From a virus: a DNA stretch of 38,941 bases. A program made the position numbers and the translations under genes. The DNA is taken from IMG/VR virus record IMGVR_UViG_3300008117_006288, positions 1-38,941 of that record, one strand, 5' to 3'. The notes beneath the pieces were generated by a model, which ran no database searches, was not told the DNA's origin, and saw only the letters and a list, made by a program, of their open reading frames with translations. Of this stretch, positions 1-8,446 are shown piece by piece; positions within the stretch are counted from its first letter, which is position 1; each line of letters starts with the position of its first letter.

Positions 1-28
1 GAAGCATTAACACTACTGGAGGCATCCA

Positions 29-283
29 ATGTTTAATTTATTAGTTTGGTGTGTATATGGTTTATTTGTCGGCAGTATAGCCAAATCAATAGTGCCAGGA
101 GAAGAAAATTTTGGTTTTGTAAAAACTGTAGCACTAGGAGTAGCTGGCTCATATATGGGTGGAGCCGTATTATATATGCTGGGCGAGTATAGTAGTCTTA
201 GCCCTGCTGGTATATTTATGGGGGTAGCCGGAGGAATTCTAACCCTTGTCCTGTATAACAAACTCAATTCAACAGCAAGATAA
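29..283 (+). CDS. GlsB/YeaQ/YmgE-type small membrane protein (transglycosylase-associated family)
   Basis: An 84-residue, very hydrophobic protein with three likely membrane helices at about residues 3-18, 31-52 and 59-76, joined by Gly-rich turns. The early Gly-Ser-Ile-Ala-Lys followed by Pro-Gly matches the layout of the YeaQ/YmgE (Transgly_assoc) family of 80-90 residue inner-membrane proteins, whose biochemical role is not settled. A GGAG ribosome site lies shortly before the ATG. The first bases of the window may be the tail of an upstream gene, since frame 1 stays open to a TAA at 34-36, but nothing proves it. The 3' end overlaps the next gene by 38 bases, so the two are probably cotranscribed. 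Family call from pattern recognition; function in the phage unknown. Confidence 0.72.
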   Translation: MFNLLVWCVYGLFVGSIAKSIVPGEENFGFVKTVALGVAGSYMGGAVLYMLGEYSSLSPAGIFMGVAGGILTLVLYNKLNSTAR

Positions 284-1226
284 AGTAGCAGTTATTCTTT
301 GGTTATATCATATTGATTTATGGCCAGAGTTCTTTAATCTATTAAAGCCACTATCTGATAATATTGTTTTATATTTAGGTTTGTGTGATAGTACAATTTC
401 TGATTATCCACAAATAGAAAAAGATATCAAAACTTTGGATCACAAATTATATTATCAAAATAATTATGGCTGTGACGTTGCGCCATTTTTAAATCAAATA
501 CAGACAGTGTCTGAACCCACATTTATTAAAATACACTCTAAGAAATCATCGTGGGGCGTCAAGAACAATATCCAGTGGAGATCTGTTTTGGTTCATGATC
601 TCATAGGATCAAAACAAATATTTGATAATAATATAGTACAATTATTAGATCCGACTGTTGGTATGATATGTAATCAAAATCTGTTATTAGACAATAGAGA
701 AATCAGAAATACTGATATTATAAAAAATATTGTCAATATGATGAATATAGATTATGACTATGTGGCAAATTCATCATTTCCAGCTGGTAATATGTTTTGG
801 TCAAAAACATCAATCTATAAAAAATATTTTACTCCAAAAATATGTGAAAAATTAAATTTTTATCTACAACAAGAAAAAGGTAAAGTAGATGATACCGCAA
901 GCGGAACATACGCTCATTCTTTAGAAAGAATATTTGGCTATATTATAAAAGCAAATTATAAAACATTTAATTTCCCTCAGCACGATGTTATTAAAATTTT
1001 GAATGACCAAGCTCCGAATGAGCAATATTATTCTTTAATCATCACTTATGATAATCACTGTTATTTGACAGAAGATCTAAATGCCTATGGTAATATTATA
1101 GAAAAAAATAAAGATACTATGCTAATAGAATGGCTTCATATGCCAACTATTATATATCAAAATTATATTATTATAGATAAACATACAATAGTTAAAGATA
1201 AAAATGCAAAAAATTCAATCAATTAA
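246..1226 (+). CDS. RgpF-like (rhamnan synthesis F family) glycan protein
   Basis: A 326-residue protein resembling the RgpF family, found in rhamnose-polysaccharide clusters and common in phage glycan operons. Visible family marks are an opening strand KVAVILWLYHIDLWPEF (residues 13-29), a segment GCDVAPFL (75-82), KIHSKKS (95-101) followed by WR, and FPAGNMFWSK (178-187). These match the usual order of conserved blocks. No ATG lies upstream of the conserved start. TTG at 246 is the best start, with GGAGG about 11 bases before it inside the preceding gene, giving a 38-base overlap. It overlaps the next glycosyltransferase by 23 bases. Likely a cytoplasmic glycosyltransferase-type enzyme acting on virion or host-surface glycans; the substrate cannot be read from sequence. 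Confidence 0.75.
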   Translation: MSCITNSIQQQDKVAVILWLYHIDLWPEFFNLLKPLSDNIVLYLGLCDSTISDYPQIEKDIKTLDHKLYYQNNYGCDVAPFLNQIQTVSEPTFIKIHSKKSSWGVKNNIQWRSVLVHDLIGSKQIFDNNIVQLLDPTVGMICNQNLLLDNREIRNTDIIKNIVNMMNIDYDYVANSSFPAGNMFWSKTSIYKKYFTPKICEKLNFYLQQEKGKVDDTASGTYAHSLERIFGYIIKANYKTFNFPQHDVIKILNDQAPNEQYYSLIITYDNHCYLTEDLNAYGNIIEKNKDTMLIEWLHMPTIIYQNYIIIDKHTIVKDKNAKNSIN

Positions 1227-2679
1227 AGATTTAATACACAATCCTATTTTTCAAAAACTCTTAACAGATCATCCGTGTCTAATTCCTGATGATTTTGATT
1301 GGAAAGCATATCTCAAAAATAGTGCTGATCTTGTACATGTTTATGAATTTAGCACAGAATTAGAAGCTAAAATTCATTATGTATTATATGGTAAAAGCGA
1401 ATATAGAAATTATAAAGAAAAACTAGTGGACAAAACATTTTCTTTAAAAGAATATGAAAATATTTTACAAAATTATCAATTTGATCCAAAAATATATAAA
1501 ATATTAAATGTGGATTTATCTTATTTTACCGATGAGGACGCCACGTTACATTTTTTACGACACGGAATACAAGAGAAAAGAGAATATTTAACAGATTATA
1601 AATATAATGATATATTAGAAACTTCCAGTAAAAGTATAGCAAAAATACAAAAAGCAGATATATTATTAATTAATCATGCGTCGTCGTTAACCGGGGCACC
1701 AAAAGCTCTAGTAAATATATATCATCATTTAATTAAACAAAATTTAAAGGTATTATTTGTTGATATTCTTCCAACTAATTGTTTAAATGTTGACAATCAA
1801 GCGTATCATCTAAACAATATGCACCTATTAAAACAAATTATTAGTAAAAGTAATCCATCTAAAATATATTCTAATTCATTAAATATTTATTTGTTATATG
1901 TGTCTAAATTTATAGAAGAATTAAAATATACAACATTATACTTTCATGAAACATATAATGGTTTTAGCATTTTTACTAATGATAAATATAATAACTTATT
2001 AAAAAATCAACCAATTTATGTGGTAACAGAAAAAATTAAAAATGAGTTTATATCTAAAGGGTTTACAAATATCCACGTTTCTCCACCATTCTTACCAACA
2101 GAAGAACAATCCAAGATAGATCTTTTAAAACATGAGAATATAGACCAGCCTATTATTAGTGTTAATGGAAAAAATAGATTAGACAAGAATAAAGTCATTA
2201 TAGGTATGTGTGGAACCGTATGTAAAAGGAAAAATTTCGATCTCTTTGCTAATCTATGCTCTAAGCACCCTTATGTACAATTTTTATGGATTGGGGCAGA
2301 TCCTAAGAAGGTAGAAGAAAAATACAAGAATATCAAGAATTTATTTATTGTCTCAACAACAGAAAATCCGTACAAGTATTTCAATATTCTGGACTATTTT
2401 TTCTTAACAAGTATATCCGACCCTTGTCCCTTTGTTGTATTAGAGAATCTGTATATGAATAAAAAAATCATAGTATTAGATAAAAATATCCACTATGAAC
2501 ATCCAAAAGAAAAACTAGAAAATTTTATTATTTTATACGATCATAACAATGATCTCAATACTATTTCTAGAAAACTAAAAAATTTAAATCTCAATAAAAC
2601 ACCAAATAAAACAACACAAAATATTGATTATATAATTTCAGAATTCTCAGCGCCCAAAATCATACTCGACACGATATAA
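1204..2679 (+). CDS. GT-B (GT4-like) glycosyltransferase with N-terminal FDxxxY repeats
   Basis: A 491-residue protein in two parts. Residues about 30-70 and 92-128 are two diverged copies of a short module (FDWKAYL...ADL...HYVLYGKSEYR, then FDPKIYK...DL...HFLRHGIQEKREY). This module commonly precedes glycosyltransferase domains in environmental phages and bacteria. From about residue 150 follows a GT-B fold: LINHASSLTGAPKAL at the first nucleotide-binding turn, GMCGTVCKRKNFDLF near 333-347, and SDPCPFVVLEN near 406-416, the acidic donor-binding region of GT4 enzymes. Probably transfers sugar from a nucleotide sugar in the cytoplasm. The ATG lies inside the RgpF-like gene, so the two are translationally linked. 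Acceptor and sugar unknown. Confidence 0.8.
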   Translation: MQKIQSIKDLIHNPIFQKLLTDHPCLIPDDFDWKAYLKNSADLVHVYEFSTELEAKIHYVLYGKSEYRNYKEKLVDKTFSLKEYENILQNYQFDPKIYKILNVDLSYFTDEDATLHFLRHGIQEKREYLTDYKYNDILETSSKSIAKIQKADILLINHASSLTGAPKALVNIYHHLIKQNLKVLFVDILPTNCLNVDNQAYHLNNMHLLKQIISKSNPSKIYSNSLNIYLLYVSKFIEELKYTTLYFHETYNGFSIFTNDKYNNLLKNQPIYVVTEKIKNEFISKGFTNIHVSPPFLPTEEQSKIDLLKHENIDQPIISVNGKNRLDKNKVIIGMCGTVCKRKNFDLFANLCSKHPYVQFLWIGADPKKVEEKYKNIKNLFIVSTTENPYKYFNILDYFFLTSISDPCPFVVLENLYMNKKIIVLDKNIHYEHPKEKLENFIILYDHNNDLNTISRKLKNLNLNKTPNKTTQNIDYIISEFSAPKIILDTI

Positions 2680-2688
2680 AAAACACTG

Positions 2689-2716
2689 TTGACTTTTGAT
2701 CAGCATCGAGTATCAT
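2689..2716 (+). promoter_or_regulatory. Possible sigma70-type promoter before the dCMP deaminase gene
   Basis: TTGACT (2689-2694), 16 bases, then TATCAT (2711-2716), in the 43-base gap after the glycosyltransferase stop. The start of transcription would fall about 2722-2724, on or beside the ATG at 2723, which has no clear Shine-Dalgarno. The elements are near-consensus but could be chance in AT-rich DNA. Confidence 0.3.
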
Positions 2717-2722
2717 ATCTTC

Positions 2723-3190
2723 ATGAGACCATCGTGGACAAACTATTTTCTGGGCATGGCTAAAGTTGTATCTCAACGTAGTCACGATATTCATACAAAA
2801 CACGGTTGTATTATCACGGACGTAAATAATAGAATTTTGGGTGCCGGATATAATGGCTTTGCCAGAGGATTGGATGATCAACAATTACCAAAAACCAGGC
2901 CAGAAAAATATCCATGGATGATTCATGCCGAAAGAAACGCTTTATCCAATTGTGTTGTTAGGCCAGATAATGGTGTTGCATATGTTACTGGTCAATGCTG
3001 CAATGATTGTATTATGGCATTGTGGCAAGAAGGAGTGACAAAAGTTTTTATGACAGATGATCATGGGACAAAATTATTTGATAGTGAAGCAAAAAAAAGA
3101 TTTGATGACTTTGTAAAAATGAGCGGAATAGAAATACTGATAGTAAAACCTGATCTTTCGTGGATTAAGAATCTTTGCGGTGTATTATGA
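2723..3190 (+). CDS. Deoxycytidylate (dCMP) deaminase
   Basis: A 155-residue zinc deaminase that converts dCMP to dUMP for thymidylate synthesis. The HAE motif (H68, E70) gives one zinc ligand and the proton-shuttling Glu. QCCNDC (91-96) supplies the CxxC pair at C93 and C96; the usual Pro before it is Cys here. The family-typical opening MRPSWTNYFLGMA picks the ATG at 2723 over the in-frame TTG at 2696, which lacks a ribosome site. It sits directly before ribonucleotide reductase and dUTPase genes, so it belongs to a phage deoxynucleotide-supply block feeding dTTP. Length is normal for phage dCMP deaminases. Confidence 0.92.
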   Translation: MRPSWTNYFLGMAKVVSQRSHDIHTKHGCIITDVNNRILGAGYNGFARGLDDQQLPKTRPEKYPWMIHAERNALSNCVVRPDNGVAYVTGQCCNDCIMALWQEGVTKVFMTDDHGTKLFDSEAKKRFDDFVKMSGIEILIVKPDLSWIKNLCGVL

Positions 3191-3257
3191 TATCACCTAA
3201 AATTTTACAACAGTCTACGTCATTCTGCGTAAAAATACTCGACAAAGGAATAAGTGT

Positions 3258-4232
3258 ATGATATTTGATGAACAAATTACCAGAAAACCAGATCATTATC
3301 CTTGGACACAAGATTTTATAGAGGCAATGCACAACGGATTTTGGACTCATAGAGAATTTAATTTCCAAAGTGATGTTCAAGATTTTCTTGTTAATTTAAC
3401 AGACCAAGAAAAACAGATTGTTATAAGAGCTTTATCTACAATAGGTCAATTAGAGATATCAGTAAAGAAATTTTGGGCTAAACTAGGAGATAATCTTCCT
3501 CATCCATCGATTAATGATATGGGATATGTGATGGCCAATGTAGAGGTCATTCATGGAGATGCTTATGAAAGATTACTAGAAGTATTAGGTATCGATGATA
3601 GTTTTGATGAGATTCTAAAATTGGATATCATCAAAGGACGAGTAAACTATCTCAGAAAACATTTGCATAAATTCCATGAAAATAATAAAAAACAATTCAT
3701 TTACTCTTTAATACTATTTACATTGTTTGTTGAAAATATCGCTTTATTTTCTCAGTTTTATACAATAAGTTGGTTTGGTAGATATAAAAACCTTCTTAAG
3801 GATACAAACAAACAAGTAGAATATACATCCAGAGAAGAAAATCTACACGCTATGATAGGCATAAAGATTATCAATGCTATCCAAGAAGAGTATCCAGAAT
3901 TGTTTGATGATGAGCTAAAAGACAAGATAATATCAGAAGCATCAGAAGCGATCAAATATGAATGCCAAATAATAGAGTGGATTGTAAATGGGTATGATCA
4001 TGATAAGTTAAATTCACCGCTCTTAAAAGAATTCATTAAAAACAGAATGAACGAATCATTAATTAAAATAGGATTTGATCCCGTATTTGATATCGATGAA
4101 GAAGTTATAGGGAAAACATCGTGGTTTGATGAACAGGTACTAGGAAATAATATGACAGATTTTTTCCATAGCAGACCAGTAGAATACGCAAAAAGCACAC
4201 AAAGTTTTACAGAAGAAGATTTATTTAATTAG
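3258..4232 (+). CDS. nrdB: Class I ribonucleotide reductase, beta (radical-generating) subunit
   Basis: A 324-residue NrdB. It holds the di-iron and tyrosyl radical that start reduction of ribonucleotides in the alpha subunit. The metal ligands can be placed: E66 (GQLE), E96 and H99 (VEVIH), E159 (FVEN), E194 and H197 (REENLH). Tyr103 sits four residues after H99, as the radical Tyr122 does after His118 in E. coli, so this is an ordinary Tyr-radical type rather than a Phe or Leu variant. AAAGGA precedes the ATG. The 67-base gap before it shows no convincing promoter. nrdA follows 14 bases later with AAGGA before its ATG. Confidence 0.95.
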   Translation: MIFDEQITRKPDHYPWTQDFIEAMHNGFWTHREFNFQSDVQDFLVNLTDQEKQIVIRALSTIGQLEISVKKFWAKLGDNLPHPSINDMGYVMANVEVIHGDAYERLLEVLGIDDSFDEILKLDIIKGRVNYLRKHLHKFHENNKKQFIYSLILFTLFVENIALFSQFYTISWFGRYKNLLKDTNKQVEYTSREENLHAMIGIKIINAIQEEYPELFDDELKDKIISEASEAIKYECQIIEWIVNGYDHDKLNSPLLKEFIKNRMNESLIKIGFDPVFDIDEEVIGKTSWFDEQVLGNNMTDFFHSRPVEYAKSTQSFTEEDLFN

Positions 4233-4246
4233 GACATATAAGGAAT

Positions 4247-5896
4247 ATGAATAAGAAATATTACTGGTTAAATTCTCATAGCAGAATTTTCCTTGAGAGA
4301 GGTTATCTAAAAGAAGGTATTACTCCAGAAGAAAGAATCAGACAGATTGCTGAAAATGCAGAGAGTATTTTACATATTCCTGGATTTGCAGATAAGTTTG
4401 AAGATTATATGAGTAGGGGATTTTATTCCTTATCAACGCCTGTGTGGACGAACTACGGTAACAATAGGGGACTTCCTGTTTCATGTTTTAGTTCCTATAT
4501 TCCTGATACTATGGATGGAATATTAGATAAAGTAGCAGAAGTTGGAATGATGAGTAAGTTGGGCGGAGGAACATCAGGATTCTTTGGCGATCTAAGAGCA
4601 AGAGGAGCCAAGATTAGTGTTGGTGGAGAATCCAGTGGTCCTGTACATTTTATGGAACTTTTTGATAAAGTTGCCGAAGTTGTATCTCAAGGGTCAGCAC
4701 GTAGAGGATCATTTGCTGCTTATTTACCAATAGAACATCCAGATGTTAACGAATTCTTACAAATCAGATCAGAAGGACATAATATTCAAAATATGAGTAT
4801 TGGTGTCACAATCACTGATGATTGGATGAAAGACATGGTTAACGGAGATAAAGACAAGAGAAAAATTTGGGCTAAAATTATTCAAAAAAGATTTGAGACA
4901 GGATATCCTTATCTTGTATTTATAGATAATGTTAATAATCATGCCCCACAACCATACATAGATCAAAAATTAAAGATTAAAAATAGCAATCTATGCTCAG
5001 AGATAACCTTGTTTACTGATGAGCAAAATTCATTTGTTTGCGTTTTGTCTTCTCTGAACCTACTTCATTGGGATGAGATCAAAGATACAGATGCTATAGA
5101 GACATTAATATATTTCTTAGACTCTGTTAATGAAGAATTTATTCGTAAGACAAAAAATTTAAGATTTATGGAGGCTGCTAGAAATTTCGCCATGAACCAA
5201 AGAGCTTTGGGTATGGGTGTTCTAGGATGGCATTCTTTATTGCAGTCTAAAATGATTGGTTTCGAATCTATGCAGGCTAAATTATTGAATACAGAAATTT
5301 GGAAAATTATAAGATCAAAAGCAGATAATGCAACTGTTGAATTAGCAAAACTTTTAGGAGAACCTCCTTTATTAAAGGGATATGGTAGACGAAATGTAAC
5401 AACATTAGCTGTTGCACCAACTACTTCAAGTTCTTTTATTCTTGGTCAGGTTAGCCCATCTATTGAGCCGCTTAATTCAAATTATTTTGTTAAAAAATTA
5501 GCTAAGGGTAATTTTACATATAAAAATCCATATCTAAAAAAATTATTAAAAGATAAAGATCAAGATAAAGAGCATATCTGGAAAGATATTTTGATCAGAG
5601 GAGGATCTGTACAACATTTAGATTTTTTATCACAGGAAGAAAAGGATATTTTTAAAACTTTTGGTGAGATTTCTCAGAAAGAGATTGTTATTCAAAATAT
5701 TCAAAGACAAAAATATATCGATCAAGCTATTTCCTTAAACCTAATGATTCCGCCAAACTGTCAGGCCAAAGAAGTGAGTGAGCTATTAATATACGGATGG
5801 GAGAATGGAGTGAAAACATTTTATTATCAAAGGTCATCCAATCCTGCTCAAGAATTAGTACGTAGTATTTTAACCTGTTCATCATGCGAGGCATAA
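4247..5896 (+). CDS. nrdA: Class I ribonucleotide reductase, alpha (catalytic) subunit, compact form
   Basis: A 549-residue catalytic subunit reducing ribonucleotides to deoxyribonucleotides with NrdB. The radical-site block NLCSEI gives N248, C250 (thiyl radical) and E252. C80 (VSCFSS) and C265 (FVCVLSS) form the expected substrate-reducing cysteine pair. The C-terminal C544/C547 (CSSCEA) is the thioredoxin- or glutaredoxin-exchanged pair. The radical-relay Tyr-Tyr occurs in KTFYYQRSS. The protein lacks an N-terminal ATP-cone and is about 200 residues shorter than E. coli NrdA, so classic dATP activity inhibition is probably absent (inference). It ends directly at the dUTPase ATG. Confidence 0.95.
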   Translation: MNKKYYWLNSHSRIFLERGYLKEGITPEERIRQIAENAESILHIPGFADKFEDYMSRGFYSLSTPVWTNYGNNRGLPVSCFSSYIPDTMDGILDKVAEVGMMSKLGGGTSGFFGDLRARGAKISVGGESSGPVHFMELFDKVAEVVSQGSARRGSFAAYLPIEHPDVNEFLQIRSEGHNIQNMSIGVTITDDWMKDMVNGDKDKRKIWAKIIQKRFETGYPYLVFIDNVNNHAPQPYIDQKLKIKNSNLCSEITLFTDEQNSFVCVLSSLNLLHWDEIKDTDAIETLIYFLDSVNEEFIRKTKNLRFMEAARNFAMNQRALGMGVLGWHSLLQSKMIGFESMQAKLLNTEIWKIIRSKADNATVELAKLLGEPPLLKGYGRRNVTTLAVAPTTSSSFILGQVSPSIEPLNSNYFVKKLAKGNFTYKNPYLKKLLKDKDQDKEHIWKDILIRGGSVQHLDFLSQEEKDIFKTFGEISQKEIVIQNIQRQKYIDQAISLNLMIPPNCQAKEVSELLIYGWENGVKTFYYQRSSNPAQELVRSILTCSSCEA

Positions 5897-6322
5897 ATGA
5901 TAAAAGTGAAAAGTGTACATCCAGAAGCTAAACTTCCTACCAGAGTAAATAATAATGATGCTGGTGCAGATTTATATTCTGTTGAGCATAAAATCATTGA
6001 ACCATTAACTAGAGCTTTAATCAGTACGGGTATTACTATAGAATTACCAGAAAATGTATACGGTCGCATTGCACCAAGATCTGGTCTAGCATTTAAACAT
6101 GGTCTTGATATTTTGGCTGGCGTTATAGATGAAGGATACAGAGGTACTATCGGTGTTATTGTATATAATACAGACAAGGATAATTCCTATGAAATCAATG
6201 TTGGTGATAAAATTGCTCAACTAATTATAGAAACATATCATAAAGAATCATTTGGTTGGAGTGATAACCTGAGTGATTCTGAAAGATCTGAGAAAGGATT
6301 TGGGTCATCTGGAACTAAATAA
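5897..6322 (+). CDS. dut: dUTP diphosphatase (trimeric dUTPase)
   Basis: A 141-residue enzyme that hydrolyses dUTP to dUMP and pyrophosphate. It keeps uracil out of DNA and feeds dTMP synthesis alongside the dCMP deaminase. All five motifs are visible: DAGADLYS (21-28), APRSGLA (59-65), GVIDEGYRG (75-83) with the catalytic Asp, GDKIAQLI (103-110), and the P-loop-like C-terminal arm RSEKGFGSSG (130-139). Length is typical of the homotrimeric family. The ATG directly follows the nrdA TAA, with GAGG about five bases upstream, so translation is coupled. Last gene before a 66-base gap. Confidence 0.96.
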   Translation: MIKVKSVHPEAKLPTRVNNNDAGADLYSVEHKIIEPLTRALISTGITIELPENVYGRIAPRSGLAFKHGLDILAGVIDEGYRGTIGVIVYNTDKDNSYEINVGDKIAQLIIETYHKESFGWSDNLSDSERSEKGFGSSGTK

Positions 6323-6388
6323 TATTTTATAGTAAGGTGTATTATATTACATATTATTGCTTACATCTTTCTGTAAAGAGAGGCTCAA

Positions 6389-7117
6389 TTGAAAAAAAAT
6401 AATAAAACTGGTAAGAACAAACAAAAAGTAATCGACGCAACAAACAATATTCAACCTACCGGATTGTCTTATAGAAATAAATTAAAACCTAGAACTGAAA
6501 ATCAAAAAAACTATACTAAATCCATAGTAGATAATACTATTACATTTTGTCAAGGATTAGCTGGTAGTGGAAAAACACATATTGCTATTGGTATGGCAAT
6601 AGAATCACTATTAGAAAATAAAGTTAATAAAATCATAATAACAAGACCAGTGATAGAAGCTGGAGAAAAATTAGGATATCTTCCAGGATCGGCAGAAGAA
6701 AAACTCCATCCGTATCTGTTACCAATCATTGATGAAATTCATCATTTTATTACTCCAGCCCAATATGCATCCTTCAAACTAAATAATAAAATAGAAGTTG
6801 TTCCACTAGGATTAATGAGAGGAAGAAATTTTCATCATTGTTTCATCGTAGCCGACGAGTGTCAAAATGCGTCATACGAACAATTAAAGATGTTATTGAC
6901 AAGAACAGGCCAGCAAAGTAAAATGGTGCTCACAGGAGACATAGGACAGTCTGATCTCAGCAGGCATTTGCAGGGTGGCTTCATTACTATGATAGAAGCC
7001 CTTGAAGGAGTACCTGGAATAGGATATTGTAAATTAGAATCATCTGATATTGTTAGAAATGCAATTATATCAGATATTTTATCAAGATTAGATACTTATG
7101 AAAGAAATAAATCATAA
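6389..7117 (+). CDS. phoH: PhoH-like P-loop ATPase
   Basis: A 242-residue PhoH-family ATPase, frequent in phages. Its role in infection is still debated, with RNA metabolism and phosphate stress both proposed. The Walker A is GLAGSGKT (56-63) and the Walker B lies in FIVADECQNA. TRPVIEAGEKLGYLPG and LTGDIGQSD match the helicase-like sensor blocks of PhoH. The start is TTG at 6389 with AGAGAGG five bases upstream; no nearby ATG is better placed. Residues 1-40 are basic and probably disordered. The gap before it (6323-6388) is very AT-rich and holds no promoter I can defend. It overlaps the HNH gene by 20 bases. Confidence 0.92.
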   Translation: MKKNNKTGKNKQKVIDATNNIQPTGLSYRNKLKPRTENQKNYTKSIVDNTITFCQGLAGSGKTHIAIGMAIESLLENKVNKIIITRPVIEAGEKLGYLPGSAEEKLHPYLLPIIDEIHHFITPAQYASFKLNNKIEVVPLGLMRGRNFHHCFIVADECQNASYEQLKMLLTRTGQQSKMVLTGDIGQSDLSRHLQGGFITMIEALEGVPGIGYCKLESSDIVRNAIISDILSRLDTYERNKS

Positions 7118-7700
7118 ACAGTGCCTTTTATTAAATGCTGACTACACACCGATACATATAATATCTTGGAAAAAAGCCATTATATGGTCTATGAAATATA
7201 CTTTAGAACATAAATATGCTATTGAAATAATATCTTATTATGATGATGAATTTATACAAGGCAGTTGTGGGAAAAGATACCCAGTTCCTGCCGTAGCAAA
7301 AATCCGAAACTTTTTTAATCTCTACCATAGAACCATTAATTTTTCTCGTAAAAATTTATTCATAAGAGATAATTATACATGCCAATACTGTGCCAAAAAA
7401 TTACCTATTGCACAGTTGACATATGATCATGTTGTTCCAAAAAGTAGATTTGACAGAAACAATAAACATAAATGCACAAATTGGATTAATATCGTAACCT
7501 GTTGTTGGGAATGCAATAATAAAAAAGGGAATAGAACACCAAAAGAAGCCAATATGAAACTTCTTAATCAGCCAATTATACCAAAATATTGCTCCGTCTA
7601 CTTGCCGTGGTATCGTGACTTTTTTACTATAGATGGTAGTTTTCCTGAATGGGCTCCATTTATAGAAGGTTATATTAATAATGAGAGTAAATGCATCTGA
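7098..7700 (+). CDS. HNH endonuclease
   Basis: A 200-residue HNH nuclease of the type that opens with LLLNADYTP and IISWKKAI. The catalytic core is C95-x2-C98 (zinc), YDHVVPKSR with D110 and H111, then C136-x2-C139 and N140 followed by KKGNRTP. The two CxxC pairs hold a structural zinc around the beta-beta-alpha-metal fold. Such proteins in phages can be free-standing homing endonucleases or packaging/recombination nickases; this one has no obvious specificity domain such as NUMOD. It overlaps PhoH upstream by 20 bases and the following gene by 20 bases, so it is embedded in the operon rather than an isolated insertion. Confidence 0.88.
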   Translation: MKEINHKQCLLLNADYTPIHIISWKKAIIWSMKYTLEHKYAIEIISYYDDEFIQGSCGKRYPVPAVAKIRNFFNLYHRTINFSRKNLFIRDNYTCQYCAKKLPIAQLTYDHVVPKSRFDRNNKHKCTNWINIVTCCWECNNKKGNRTPKEANMKLLNQPIIPKYCSVYLPWYRDFFTIDGSFPEWAPFIEGYINNESKCI

Positions 7701-8094
7701 TTATAAAATTAGTACCAGAGATACCACAGAAGATAAGTTTTATACTATCAATGGCTTAGAATCTTTTATAGACGATAATGGAGATCCTAGAACAACAGCA
7801 GAGTCTGATAAGATATATGCTAAAGCTATTAAAAGTTATTCATCAAAAGATATTCACAATAAATTACTTCAGTATAGATATTATATATTAACAGATTCCA
7901 ATAATAATCTCTATAATCCAATAGAAGAGTCATCGCTATTATCTATTACAACAAAGAATCAGTCATATATCAATAAAGTTTGCAAGAACGAGCAAATCTT
8001 TACTGAAGTTACTCATAGCATATTTAACCAATATGTTTCTTTTCTGAAAACAAAAAGTAAAAAATTTTTAGTCTCGGCTCAACGAGAAATATAA
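7681..8094 (+). CDS. Uncharacterised phage protein, paralog A
   Basis: A 137-residue soluble protein with no family I recognise. It shares a colinear pattern with the product of 8773-9162: a FID-x-NxPR turn, an acidic stretch then K-x-x-AK, a Y-x-x-x-x-D segment followed by L-[YF]-NP, and a C-terminal block ending F-x-EV...F-x-x-Y-x-x-FLKT...A-x-RE. It therefore looks like one copy of a duplicated gene. No Cys clusters, signal peptide or membrane segment. It overlaps the HNH gene by 20 bases and precedes the FmdB-like gene by 3 bases, so it is cotranscribed with both. Confidence 0.7.
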   Translation: MRVNASDYKISTRDTTEDKFYTINGLESFIDDNGDPRTTAESDKIYAKAIKSYSSKDIHNKLLQYRYYILTDSNNNLYNPIEESSLLSITTKNQSYINKVCKNEQIFTEVTHSIFNQYVSFLKTKSKKFLVSAQREI

Positions 8095-8097
8095 ATT

Positions 8098-8442
8098 ATG
8101 CCGACATATTCTTATTTGTGCAATAATTGTAATTGTGGATTTGAATTATTTTTGTATATTAAGGATTATACTGAACATCCACAGTGTCCACAATGCAATA
8201 AGAATACTACAGATCGCGACTACAGCATAGACATGCTCACTCTCAATTCGTCCGTTAAAAAATCTGATACAGAATTAAAAACTATTGGAGATCTCGCAAA
8301 TAGAAATAGAGATAGAATGTCTGATGATGAAAAAAATGCTCTTTATATAAAACATAATTCGTATAAAGAAGAAGTTAGCGATAAGCCACTCCCAAAAGGA
8401 ATGACAAGACTTAAAAAACAAAACAAGGTAAAATGGACATAA
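8098..8442 (+). CDS. FmdB-like zinc-ribbon protein
   Basis: A 114-residue protein whose first 40 residues are a zinc ribbon: MPTYSYLC followed by C-x2-C (C8, C11; another Cys at 13), then C-x2-C in CPQCNK (30-35). The opening MPTY-x-Y-x-C and spacing match the FmdB (CxxC_CxxC_SSSS) family, whose function is poorly known and often guessed as regulatory. The C-terminal part is charged and helical. The end GMTRLKKQNKVKW is basic and could contact nucleic acid (inference). It lies between the two paralogous unknown genes. Confidence 0.72.
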   Translation: MPTYSYLCNNCNCGFELFLYIKDYTEHPQCPQCNKNTTDRDYSIDMLTLNSSVKKSDTELKTIGDLANRNRDRMSDDEKNALYIKHNSYKEEVSDKPLPKGMTRLKKQNKVKWT

Positions 8443-8446
8443 TATT

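Noticed and set aside
2660-2884. Minus-strand frame of 74 codons over the dCMP deaminase start
   Set aside because: It lies antisense to a gene with clear catalytic motifs, has no ribosome site and no recognisable protein pattern.
3191-3257. Promoter or attenuator before nrdB
   Set aside because: Only a 4-bp pairing (TACG with CGTA) and no convincing promoter hexamers; only the ribosome site AAAGGA is clear.
6323-6388. Promoter or small RNA in the gap before phoH
   Set aside because: Several TATAAT-like words occur, as expected in AT-rich DNA, but none has a matching -35. The short TTACA/TGTAA pairing is too weak to call.
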